NCBI GenBank assembly: GCA_937880075.1
Contig: CALFLM010000081.1
Coordinates: 1 to 20,245, forward strand
From: an uncultured Romboutsia sp.
GTDB taxonomy: Bacteria > Bacillota > Clostridia > Peptostreptococcales > Peptostreptococcaceae
DNA length: 20,245 nt
Reading direction: 5' to 3'
The notes under the pieces were generated by a model that saw nothing but the letters and a program-made list of their open reading frames with translations, ran no database searches and had not been told where the DNA came from. A program made the position numbers and the translations under genes. Positions 6,667 to 13,892 of the stretch are shown here, piece by piece (position 1 is the first letter of the stretch; the number at the start of each line of letters is the position of its first letter).

Positions 6667-7782
6667 CTACCAAAACATTTCAATATTTCTTTGATGCTCA
6701 ATATCCTCTTTCTCCTCAATCTTATACTCTACAATCTTATTCTCTAAAGTACCCTTAAAAAACTTATATGAAGTAGCCTTAATAGTCTCCACATCATCCC
6801 TATCAAGAACTACCATAACCGCATCATTAAAAGCTTTTTCCATATACTTATTCCTAAAATCAATACCTTTAAAATCAAGTTTAAAACTTCTTAAAGTACC
6901 CTTAGTAAATAATGTTTCATCAGGAACAAAAGGCTCAAAATCACATTCTTTTGACTTACTTATATTATCTAAAGTATTAAAATTAGGTTTAAAAATAGTT
7001 TCTTCTTTATCACAACTAATAGTATTATCAGTACTAGCTAAAACTTCTTCAATCACTTTGCTTGGTGTTTTAAGTAAAGTATCATCCTTAGTAAAATACT
7101 TTCTCTTATCCAAATCTTTCACGATAAAGTCTATAGAATCAACCTTTCTCCCTACTTTATTTTCTTTTATATCTATTTCAAAATATCCAGTTTCATTAAG
7201 CTCTTTTATCGCTGGAAGTATCACTCTTCTTTTAAAATCATTGTATCTATCATACTTATCTTCAATCATTAAAAGCTCTTTAAGGTCATCTATCTTATAA
7301 TTTATAATTGACTTTGTTCCACTCCATAACCTCAACAAATCATAAAACCTTTGAGCATTTGAATTTATAAGCCCAAAAAATATAGATAAATTAATAGGTG
7401 TATATCCAATTTCTAAATAGTTTCTAATGTAGGTATGAATTTCTTTAGATGCTTCAATTTTAAAAGTTTTCTTAGATTTTATATACTTAAAACCATTTAT
7501 AAATCCATATTCTCCCCATCCTTCTTCATCTCTAAAATAAATACTTTGTTTTCTTAAATTTACTAATAGATTTGAGATTGAATCTATTGAACTTGTCTGC
7601 TTTTTCTTTATTATAGTTTTAAATTCTTCATGAGATATTTCACATTTAATTATATCGTCATTATTTTTTTGTAATTTGTATAATAACATTAGAAATATTC
7701 TATTTTCTAATGTAGATATATTGTATTTTGCTTTTATAATTATATTATTTTTCATAACTATATTTTTTTCATTTTTGTCCAT
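6667..7782 (-). CDS. Plasmid replication initiator, Rep_3/RepB family
   Basis: A 371-residue initiator with the two winged-helix layout of Rep_3 proteins. The N-terminal half contains the typical AKYNISTLENRIFLMLLYKLQ and the LINSNAQRFYDLLR helix, followed by a second winged helix (DDLKELLMI...RVILPAIKELNE). The C-terminal third (about 240-371) is variable and acidic/basic. It should bind the iterons just upstream and open the origin, and as a dimer probably represses its own promoter. The ATG at 7782 is preceded by GGCGGAGGT at ideal spacing. A TTG at 7800, with its own GAGGT, could add six residues (MGGGIG), but these are a translation of the ribosome binding site. The gene looks intact. 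Confidence 0.9.
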   Translation of the reverse strand: MDKNEKNIVMKNNIIIKAKYNISTLENRIFLMLLYKLQKNNDDIIKCEISHEEFKTIIKKKQTSSIDSISNLLVNLRKQSIYFRDEEGWGEYGFINGFKYIKSKKTFKIEASKEIHTYIRNYLEIGYTPINLSIFFGLINSNAQRFYDLLRLWSGTKSIINYKIDDLKELLMIEDKYDRYNDFKRRVILPAIKELNETGYFEIDIKENKVGRKVDSIDFIVKDLDKRKYFTKDDTLLKTPSKVIEEVLASTDNTISCDKEETIFKPNFNTLDNISKSKECDFEPFVPDETLFTKGTLRSFKLDFKGIDFRNKYMEKAFNDAVMVVLDRDDVETIKATSYKFFKGTLENKIVEYKIEEKEDIEHQRNIEMFW

Positions 7783-7823
7783 TCCAATACCTCCGCCCAA
7801 TTGTACCTCTTTAATATATATAT

Positions 7824-7852
7824 AATTTAATATAAAAATTTAATTACGTCAA
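7824..7852 (-). promoter_or_regulatory. Probable rep promoter
   Basis: On the minus strand TTGACG (7847-7852) lies 17 bases from TAAATT (7824-7829), between the iterons and the rep start. The -35 is close to consensus. Its nearness to the iterons, which begin about 23 bases upstream, fits repression by Rep. Confidence 0.55.
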
Positions 7853-7874
7853 TTTTTTAATACTTGCGCTTTTT

Positions 7875-8005
7875 AGGGTTCCCATGTGTCGTATTTAGAG
7901 TTCCCACATGTCGCATTTGAGGTTCCCATGTGTCGTATTTAAAGTTCCCTCATGTCGCATTTAAGGTTCCCATGTGTCGTATTTAAGTTCCCACATGTCG
8001 CATTT
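7875..8005. repeat. Origin iterons: six tandem 22-bp repeats in alternating A/B forms
   Basis: Six head-to-tail copies at 7875-7896, 7897-7918, 7919-7940, 7941-7962, 7963-7984 and 7985-8005 have no spacers; the last is one base shorter. Copies 1, 3 and 5 contain GTTCCCATGTGTCGTATTT. Copies 2, 4 and 6 contain GTTCCC(A/T)CATGTCGCATTT. The array is therefore a 44-bp unit repeated three times. Direct repeats upstream of a Rep_3 gene are the standard Rep-binding part of a theta-type origin. Orientation relative to rep is normal. Confidence 0.92.
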
Positions 8006-8147
8006 AGATTAAATTTTATTAGTAATTCCAATACTTTAAGATGTGTCTAAATACTATTAAATACTATAAATATTTTTTTTAAATACTAGTAAAGACTAGT
8101 AAAGGTCTTTTTTCTGTTCTTTTCTGCTCTATTTTTATACAAAAAAC
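8006..8147. other. A+T-rich part of the replication origin (possible DNA unwinding element)
   Basis: No gene is visible. The stretch is nearly all A/T, with short direct repeats: AAATACTA several times at 8049-8090, and ACTAGTAAAG twice near 8084-8105. A+T-rich repeats beside iterons are typical of the melting region of iteron plasmids. I found no clear DnaA box. The function is inferred from position. Confidence 0.45.
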
Positions 8148-8271
8148 TTAATATATATATTTTAATAATAATTCTATATTATAAAATCCTTTTATTATTT
8201 ATGGAACTTTTGAACAATACAAAATAATAGTTTTACTTAATGAAGTGCTTTAATTAAAACATATATATTAA
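8148..8271. repeat. Palindromic MITE-like repeat, copy 1
   Basis: A 124-bp element starting TTAATATATATATTTTAAT and ending in its near-complement ATTAAAACATATATATTAA, so it has terminal inverted repeats of about 24 bp. The middle forms another weak hairpin (TATTATTT / AAATAATA). A second copy at 11251-11374 is about 90% identical but in the opposite orientation, and a third lies at 18967-19079. It carries no ORF. Whether it is a miniature transposon or a bidirectional terminator-like module is open. Confidence 0.65.
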
Positions 8272-8400
8272 GGGATTATAAATTATAATCCAAACTGCTA
8301 ATGATTTTATAAACTGATATATCCTAATAGGTAGCAAGGATATATCGTTAGTAACATGAAATGTTTCGCCAACGTATTGCTCAAGCAAAACTAATTTTTC
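8272..8400 (+). ncRNA. Structured leader element upstream of the ABC operon (copy A)
   Basis: This segment is shared with 11375-11530 upstream of the response regulator. Conserved blocks are AACTGCTAATGATTTTAT, TAGCAAGGATATATCG and ACATGAAATGTTTCGCCAA. Predicted pairings are GGATTATA/TATAATCC (8273-8291), GATATATCCT/AGGATATATC (8316-8325 with 8337-8346), ACAT/ATGT with a GAA loop, and CGTT/AACG enclosing the last one. It ends about 140 bases before the first ABC gene. I do not recognise it as a known riboswitch. It may be a leader RNA or part of a mobile repeat. Confidence 0.4.
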
Positions 8401-8456
8401 TATAAACTATTCCAATTTATTTATAAAAGTTTGTTAAATGTATAAAACTAAAAATA

Positions 8457-8510
8457 TTAAGGTTTATTTAAGGTTAAATTTAAGATGAATTAAACTTAAG
8501 TATATATAAT
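8457..8510 (+). promoter_or_regulatory. ABC operon promoter with response-regulator-type direct repeats
   Basis: TTAAGG (8457-8462), TTAAGG (8468-8473), TTAAGA (8480-8485) and TTAAG (8496-8500) are spaced 11, 12 and 16 bases apart, followed by a consensus -10 TATAAT at 8505-8510. Hexamers repeated every 11 bases, covering a poor -35, are typical binding sites of OmpR-family activators. The response regulator encoded at 11595 is the obvious candidate. Binding is inferred. Confidence 0.55.
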
Positions 8511-8541
8511 AATCTCGTATCAAAGAGAAAGGAGCAACTAA

Positions 8542-9552
8542 ATGTTAAACTGGGAGATAAAAAAAATATTAAAAGATAAATCAAGCATAATAGCACTTAT
8601 ATTAATGATAATATCATTTTTAATAATTAGTTTTGTAAAACCATTACTTGAAACACAAAATGAGTACTTTGATGAATCAAATAATAAATATGTAATAGAC
8701 AATAGAAGCAAAGATGAAATTGCAAATGAAAAATTAAATATAAAAAAAGAAATGATAAAGTCAACAATAAAGGATAAAGAAGTTGATAAATCACTTAAAT
8801 CTATATCAAAAGAAAAACTTACTTTAGACAATGGAAAAAAATATGAAGATGTAGACTTTTATAAGGTGTTTACAGAAAGAATAGATTTTCCAGTAACAAT
8901 AATTATTATGATAATAATTATTGTTATGATAATGTCAAATCTATATACAGATGAGGTAGTGGCTAATGTTTCACCAATAATTTTATCATCTAAACAAAAA
9001 GATAAAGCACTATATTCTAAAGTAATAATAGCTATATTATTGCCAATATTAGTATATAGCTTGTATTTAGGTGGTACATGGTTAATAACGTATATCCAAT
9101 ACGGTAAACCTTTAAATGGTGATTTACAATCTTATAGAATAATTGATGTAGCAATACTTGCTAAATCATTTACTATAAATCAATATGTTTTAGCAAAAAT
9201 TATAACAACAACACTTATACTTTTAGGAATATCTATAGTATCTTTACTTGTGTCATTTTTAAGTGACAACTCAATAAAATCAATAAGTATAACTGCTGGG
9301 TTTATAGCATCTGGAAAATTACTTACACAATTTAGTTTCTTACCAAAAGATATACGTTTACTTTTAGGTCAAGGAAACTATATAGATGTAATTATGGGAA
9401 TGAGCAAAATAAGTGGTTTTTATTGTGGAGAGATAAATATTTTATCAAAAACAGTAGATATGTCAAATTTAATAATTTTAATATATGCATTAATAACGAT
9501 AATTGGATTATTAGGATGTATTTATACCATAAAAAAAGTTTTAACTAAATAG
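8542..9552 (+). CDS. ABC-2 type transporter permease (first subunit)
   Basis: A 336-residue membrane protein. It has a first membrane segment at about 14-34, then a charged Lys/Asp/Glu-rich outer domain (about 35-110), a strongly hydrophobic segment at about 112-132, and further segments toward the C-terminus, the layout of ABC-2 permeases. ATG at 8542 has AAAGGAG upstream. It is the first gene of an operon with an ATPase (12-base gap) and a second permease. The substrate is unknown. Coupling to a two-component system suggests an antimicrobial peptide, bacteriocin or cell-envelope compound, but this is inferred. It lacks the very large external loop of BceB-type permeases, so it is not a classical Bce module. 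Confidence 0.8.
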   Translation: MLNWEIKKILKDKSSIIALILMIISFLIISFVKPLLETQNEYFDESNNKYVIDNRSKDEIANEKLNIKKEMIKSTIKDKEVDKSLKSISKEKLTLDNGKKYEDVDFYKVFTERIDFPVTIIIMIIIIVMIMSNLYTDEVVANVSPIILSSKQKDKALYSKVIIAILLPILVYSLYLGGTWLITYIQYGKPLNGDLQSYRIIDVAILAKSFTINQYVLAKIITTTLILLGISIVSLLVSFLSDNSIKSISITAGFIASGKLLTQFSFLPKDIRLLLGQGNYIDVIMGMSKISGFYCGEINILSKTVDMSNLIILIYALITIIGLLGCIYTIKKVLTK

Positions 9553-9564
9553 GAGGTAACAATA

Positions 9565-10452
9565 ATGAATAAATTAGAAATGATAAATGTAACAAAATCA
9601 TATAAACATAAAAATGCAAATGAAAATATAAACTTAGTACTAGAAAGTGGAGTTTATGGACTTTTAGGGCCAAATGGTGCAGGAAAATCTACTTTAATGA
9701 AGCAGATAGTAACAGTAACTAGCCCTACAAGTGGGAAAATACTATACAATGGCAAGGATATAAAAAGTTTAGATGATGAATATAGAGCTATAGTTGGTTA
9801 CTTGCCACAAGACTTTGATGCATACAAAAATTTTAAGGCAAAAGACTTTTTAATGTATATGGCATCTCTTAAAGGAATGGATAAAGAAACTAGTAAAATT
9901 AGAGTTGATGAATTATTAAAATTAGTTGGGCTTTCTGAAGTTTCAAATAAGTTAGTTTCAAAATTTTCAGGTGGTATGAAAAGAAGAGTAGGTATTGCAC
10001 AAGCTCTTTTAAATAATCCTAAAGTACTAATACTAGATGAGCCAACTGCAGGACTTGATCCTCAAGAAAGAACAAGATTTAGAAATTTATTATCTCAAAT
10101 AGGTAGAGAAACAATAGTTATACTTTCAACTCATATAATATCTGATATAGAATCTGTTGCAAAAGAAACTATAATGATAAAAGATGGTAAGGTACTACTT
10201 AAAGGAACACATAGAGAAATATTAAAGGATATGGAAGGTAGGGTTTATAGCCTAGATACTAATGATGAAAATTTAGTATCTAAAATACAAAATGAATATA
10301 AAGTAGTGAGTATAAATCGTGGAATAGATAATATAAGCGTAAGATTTATAAGTGAAACTAAGCCAAATTATGAAAATATAAAGCTAATAGAACCAAAATT
10401 TGAAGATGTATATATGTTTTACTTTGATTTAGAAGATGCTAGGGAGGTGTAG
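9565..10452 (+). CDS. ABC transporter ATP-binding protein
   Basis: A 295-residue ATPase of the CcmA/BcrA-like group, with all motifs intact: Walker A GPNGAGKS (35-42), Q-loop Gln82, signature FSGGMKRR (134-141), Walker B VLILDEP (154-160) with the D-loop AGLDP, and H-loop His190. Residues after about 215 form the short C-terminal extension usual in this group. It has a perfect AGGAGG ribosome binding site and should power the two flanking permeases. The stop codon is 2 bases before the next start, so translation is coupled. Function as an export ATPase is secure; the substrate is unknown. Confidence 0.92.
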   Translation: MNKLEMINVTKSYKHKNANENINLVLESGVYGLLGPNGAGKSTLMKQIVTVTSPTSGKILYNGKDIKSLDDEYRAIVGYLPQDFDAYKNFKAKDFLMYMASLKGMDKETSKIRVDELLKLVGLSEVSNKLVSKFSGGMKRRVGIAQALLNNPKVLILDEPTAGLDPQERTRFRNLLSQIGRETIVILSTHIISDIESVAKETIMIKDGKVLLKGTHREILKDMEGRVYSLDTNDENLVSKIQNEYKVVSINRGIDNISVRFISETKPNYENIKLIEPKFEDVYMFYFDLEDAREV

Positions 10453-10454
10453 AG

Positions 10455-11219
10455 ATGTTTTCTTTAATAAAATGGGAAATTAAAAAGAATTTAAGACCTG
10501 GGGTAATTATAACTTGGGCATTGGGATTAATATTAGGATTTGATATGGTTTTTACTAACTTTGGTGTAAATGATGCTTATGCAGATTTATTTAGTAAGTA
10601 CTATGGAATTGCACCAATTATGGGACTTATAATGTTTACTATGTTTTCTGGAAGTTTTGTTCGTGAATATAATTCTAATTTAGATGGATTAATAAAATCT
10701 AGTAAAAATGGTAAAAATCAATTAGTTTTAGCGAAATTTATAGCAAATGGAATAAGTGCAAGTATTATAAATTTATCTATATTTATGCTTATGTTAGGAA
10801 AAATTATGTCAGTATTTAAGTTTGAAGGGCTTAATTTACCATTAAAAAGTTTATGGTATTTTGGCAATAGCGGTTCTAATATTACAATATTACAAATGTT
10901 ATTAATAGTTAGTTTAACTGTAATACTAGGTTCGTTTTTATTTGCATCAATAGGGCTATACCTTTCATCTATAAGTAAAAAAGCTACTACTCCATTTATA
11001 TTTGGTGGACTTATAATGGGAGTACCTTATTTACTTGCAAATATGAGAATTCTTCCAAAAGAGGTAATGCTTAATCTACCGCTAAGTGGAATGTACTCTC
11101 AACAACTTATAAGATATGCTGCTCCACTTAGTTCTTGGATAGTATTTATAGTTATAGTGTTAGTAGTATCTAGTATTTTATATAATTTAACTAAAAAAAG
11201 ATTTTTAAGAGAAATATAA
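10455..11219 (+). CDS. ABC-2 type transporter permease (second subunit)
   Basis: A 254-residue permease with about six membrane segments: near 15-32, 52-70, 93-115, 143-168, 175-195 and 222-245. The first 12 residues (MFSLIKWEIKKN) resemble the cytoplasmic start of the first permease, a family feature. GGGAGG lies in the end of the ATPase gene. Two different permeases flanking one ATPase suggest a heterodimeric membrane part. It ends directly before a good terminator, closing the operon. Confidence 0.82.
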   Translation: MFSLIKWEIKKNLRPGVIITWALGLILGFDMVFTNFGVNDAYADLFSKYYGIAPIMGLIMFTMFSGSFVREYNSNLDGLIKSSKNGKNQLVLAKFIANGISASIINLSIFMLMLGKIMSVFKFEGLNLPLKSLWYFGNSGSNITILQMLLIVSLTVILGSFLFASIGLYLSSISKKATTPFIFGGLIMGVPYLLANMRILPKEVMLNLPLSGMYSQQLIRYAAPLSSWIVFIVIVLVVSSILYNLTKKRFLREI

Positions 11220-11223
11220 TAAG

Positions 11224-11252
11224 AGAGAAAAGTTTTTGCTTTTCTCTTTTTT
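11224..11252 (+). terminator. Terminator of the ABC operon
   Basis: AGAGAAAAG (11224-11232) pairs with CTTTTCTCT (11239-11247) around a 6-base loop and is followed by a T-run to 11252. It lies 5 bases after the stop codon of the last transporter gene and touches the start of the palindromic repeat. Confidence 0.85.
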
Positions 11253-11374
11253 AATATATATGTTTTAATTAAAATACTTCATTAAGTAAAGTTGTTATTT
11301 TATATTTTTCAAAAGTACCATAAATAATAAAAGTATTTTATAATGTAGAATTATTATTAGAATATATATATTGA
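11251..11374. repeat. Palindromic MITE-like repeat, copy 2 (inverted relative to copy 1)
   Basis: The reverse complement of this segment matches 8148-8271 along its whole length with about a dozen differences. It begins TTAATATATATGTTTTAATT and ends ATTAGAATATATATATTGA. The two copies bracket the ABC operon in opposite orientation. The bases to the right of both (GGGATTATAAATTAT) are also the same, although the element itself is flipped. Confidence 0.7.
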
Positions 11375-11560
11375 GGGATTATAAATTATCTTGTTTGTTG
11401 ATAAATTATAATGCTAACTGCTAATGATTTTATTAAGGGATGTATCCGAAGCGGTAGCAAGGATATATCGTTTGAGACATGAAATGTTTCGCCAACACGT
11501 TGCTAAAGCCAAGCGAATTTTTAAGCAACGGACGAAGTCCTTAGCTACATGAAATTTTGA
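11375..11560 (+). ncRNA. Structured leader element upstream of the response regulator (copy B)
   Basis: Related to 8272-8400. The stem GATGTATCC/GGATATATC (11439-11447 with 11461-11469) keeps pairing despite a base change, by a G-U pair, and the first stem is rebuilt with a different loop. GAGACAT/ATGTTTC with a GAA loop follows. Copy B has extra pairings: GTTGCT/AGCAAC (11510-11527 region) and GGAC-GAA-GTCC (11530-11540). It ends shortly before the regulator start. Compensating changes between the copies favour an RNA role, but there are only two copies here. Confidence 0.4.
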
Positions 11561-11594
11561 TATACTAAATGTAAGTAAACTTATGGAGGATAAC

Positions 11595-12314
11595 ATGGAT
11601 AAAAATATAAAAAATAGAAAAATACTTATAGTAGATGATGAAGTTGAATTATTAAATTTATTAAAAATGGTATTAACAAAAGAAGGCTTTGAAAACATAT
11701 ATACTGCACAAAATGGAAAAGATGCAATAAATTTATTTGAAGATATTAACCCTGATTTAGCAATATTAGATATAATGCTACCAGATATGGAAGGGTATGA
11801 TATATGCAAAATAATAAGAAAAACATCTAATATACCAATACTATTTTTATCTGCAAAGGGAGAAGAATTAGATAGAGTAATGGGTCTTGCAATTGGTGCA
11901 GATGATTATATAACTAAGCCATTTAGCCCAAAGGAAGTAGCTCTTAGAGTAAAAATTCAACTTACAAAATATATGATGATAAACAATAATAATACACATG
12001 ACGATAAAAAAGTTTTAATTGTAAAACCATTTGAAGTAGATGAAGAAAAAAATGAAGTAAGAAAAAATGGAGAAATTATAGAGTTAAAACCAAAAGAATA
12101 TAAAATGTTTTTATATATGTTAAAACATAAAAATCAAATAATAAGTAAAGAAAGATTTTGTGATGAAGTTTGGGGAGAAGACTTTTTTGGATTTGACAAT
12201 ACAATAATGGTACATATTAGAAAACTTAGAGAAAAAATAGAAGAAAATCCATCAAAACCAGAATATATCTTAACAGTAAAGGGACTTGGATATAAGTTTA
12301 AGGTAGAGGATTAA
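11595..12314 (+). CDS. OmpR/PhoB-family response regulator
   Basis: A 239-residue two-domain regulator. The receiver domain (about 8-120) has the acidic pair Asp14/Asp15, phosphoacceptor Asp59 in LDIMLPD, switch Ser86 and Lys108 in TKPF. The C-terminal winged helix (about 140-238) has ELKPKEYKMF, the recognition helix around DNTIMVHIRKLREKI, and a final GLGYKF. I chose the ATG at 11595, preceded by GGAGG. An ATG at 11583 overlaps that ribosome binding site and has none of its own. The kinase gene starts 5 bases downstream. Likely target: the TTAAGG repeats in front of the ABC operon. Confidence 0.92.
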   Translation: MDKNIKNRKILIVDDEVELLNLLKMVLTKEGFENIYTAQNGKDAINLFEDINPDLAILDIMLPDMEGYDICKIIRKTSNIPILFLSAKGEELDRVMGLAIGADDYITKPFSPKEVALRVKIQLTKYMMINNNNTHDDKKVLIVKPFEVDEEKNEVRKNGEIIELKPKEYKMFLYMLKHKNQIISKERFCDEVWGEDFFGFDNTIMVHIRKLREKIEENPSKPEYILTVKGLGYKFKVED

Positions 12315-12319
12315 TATCT

Positions 12320-13729
12320 ATGAAAATAAAATTAACCTTTAGATATGTTCTAAGTATAGCAATAGTTGCAGTTATTGTAGCGTTAATCAATATAACTATA
12401 ATTTTTTTATTAACATTAAGTAAAAATATGGATGATATAAAAGAGAATAGCGGAAATAGTAAAATAACTAGTTTTGTAAGAAACTTTGAAAAATATATAG
12501 ATTTAGATGAAGATAATAAATTATATATAAATAATGATGGTAAAAACTTAATAAATAAATCAAATTCTTGGATACAAATATTAGATGAGGATAATAAAGA
12601 AGTATATAGTTTTAATAAGCCTAAAGAAATTAAAGACAAGCATACTACTATAGACATAATAAATGGATATAAATATGCTGGTGGACTTGGAGGTTCTTCA
12701 CAAATATTAGCAGGATATAAAAAAATAGATAATATAACTTACACATACTTAATTGGATATCCAAGTAAAATTTTAGAAAAGTATGTATTTATTATAGAAA
12801 TGGATACTTTTTTAAAAAATATAAAATACGGCATAATATCGATAATAATAGTTGATTTTATAATAGCCATAATATTTGGTTACATATTTAGTAAAGGTAT
12901 TACTAAACCAGTAAAATCTATAATAGATGGTGTAGATCATTTATATAATGGCAACTATGAAATTTATTTTAAGGAAAAAGGAATCTATAAAAATGTATTA
13001 AAAAAATTAAATACCTTATCAAATAAGCTAAAAGAAAATGAACTAGAAAGAAAAAAGATAGATAAAATGAGAGATGAATGGATAGCAAATATTTCACATG
13101 ATATAAAAACACCACTTTCATCAATAAAGGGGTATGCAGAGTTTTTAGAACAAGATTATGATTTTTCAAGTGAGGATATAAAATCTTTCGCTCAAATAAT
13201 AAATAATAAGTCTGATTATATTAAGGAATTAGTTGATGATTTAAACTTAAGTATGAAACTTAAAAATAATAAATCTATATTAAAAAAAGAAAACGTAAAT
13301 ATAGTAAGTTTAGTTAGAAATTCAGTTATAGATATATTAAATGATTCTAAATACAGTAAAACAGATATTAAATTTGAATGTAGTGAAGATAACATATTTA
13401 TAGATATAGATAAGGTTCTTATACAAAGAGTTTTAAACAATTTAATATATAATTCATTAGTTCACAATGATAAAAATATAAGTATAGTTGTTAGTGTCTA
13501 TAAAAATGAAAGGACAAATATATCTATTAGTGATAATGGTAAGGGAATAAGTGAGGATGATTTAGAAAATATATTTAATAGATATTATAGAGGAACAAAT
13601 ACTGGAGAGGCTCATAAGGGCTCTGGGTTAGGTATGTCTATAGCTAAGGAAATTGTAAATGCACATAATGGTGATATAACAATTAAAAGTGTGTTAGGAG
13701 AAGGAACAGATATTAATATTATGCTATAA
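12320..13729 (+). CDS. Membrane sensor histidine kinase
   Basis: A 469-residue kinase paired with the regulator. Membrane segments lie at about 9-33 and 170-190 and enclose an outer sensor domain of about 135 residues. A HAMP region follows at about 191-243, then the HisKA helix with SHDIKTPLSS (phosphorylated His260). The HATPase domain shows an N-box at about 373-378 (NNLIYN), G1 DNGKGIS (405-411) and G2 GSGLGMS (434-440). All catalytic elements are intact. The moderately sized sensor domain suggests direct sensing, unlike the intramembrane-sensing BceS kinases. The signal is unknown, but the neighbouring exporter suggests a toxic or envelope-acting compound. Confidence 0.92.
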   Translation: MKIKLTFRYVLSIAIVAVIVALINITIIFLLTLSKNMDDIKENSGNSKITSFVRNFEKYIDLDEDNKLYINNDGKNLINKSNSWIQILDEDNKEVYSFNKPKEIKDKHTTIDIINGYKYAGGLGGSSQILAGYKKIDNITYTYLIGYPSKILEKYVFIIEMDTFLKNIKYGIISIIIVDFIIAIIFGYIFSKGITKPVKSIIDGVDHLYNGNYEIYFKEKGIYKNVLKKLNTLSNKLKENELERKKIDKMRDEWIANISHDIKTPLSSIKGYAEFLEQDYDFSSEDIKSFAQIINNKSDYIKELVDDLNLSMKLKNNKSILKKENVNIVSLVRNSVIDILNDSKYSKTDIKFECSEDNIFIDIDKVLIQRVLNNLIYNSLVHNDKNISIVVSVYKNERTNISISDNGKGISEDDLENIFNRYYRGTNTGEAHKGSGLGMSIAKEIVNAHNGDITIKSVLGEGTDINIML

Positions 13730-13796
13730 GTAATCTAAGTATATATAATTTTGTGTATTATATATTAAAATTAAATAACAATAATTATTTATTTTG

Positions 13797-13826
13797 AGGC
13801 TATGACTATAAATTCATAGCCTTTTT
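13797..13826 (+). terminator. Terminator of the two-component operon
   Basis: AGGCTATGA (13797-13805) pairs with TCATAGCCT (13814-13822), followed by a T-run to 13826. It is the first good hairpin after the kinase gene. Confidence 0.85.
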
Positions 13827-13852
13827 AGTTATTTTTTTCATTTTTAAATAAT

Positions 13853-13880
13853 TAAAAGGAGATCAGTTGCACTCCTTTTA
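13853..13880 (-). terminator. Hairpin after the DUF3800 gene
   Basis: TAAAAGGAG (13853-13861) is the reverse complement of CTCCTTTTA (13872-13880). On the minus strand it lies 12 bases after the DUF3800 stop codon and ends in a short T-run, so it can act as a weak terminator. Confidence 0.55.
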
Positions 13881-13892
13881 CATCTCATATAT

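Noticed and set aside
7783..7800. TTG start for rep at 7800, adding MGGGIG
   Set aside because: Those codons are the ribosome binding site of the ATG at 7782. An alternative start is possible but less likely.
7875..8005. CRISPR array
   Set aside because: Repeats are directly adjacent without spacers, alternate in sequence, and lie upstream of a Rep_3 gene, so they are iterons. No cas genes are present.
8272..11560. Known riboswitch (c-di-GMP, purine, T-box, c-di-AMP) in the repeated leaders
   Set aside because: None of the hallmark conserved sequences of these classes is present, so only an unnamed structured leader is reported.
8542..13729. Classical BceRS-BceAB bacitracin module
   Set aside because: The transporter has two ABC-2 permeases and no large-loop BceB-type permease, and the kinase has a sizeable outer domain. 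The resemblance is only functional.
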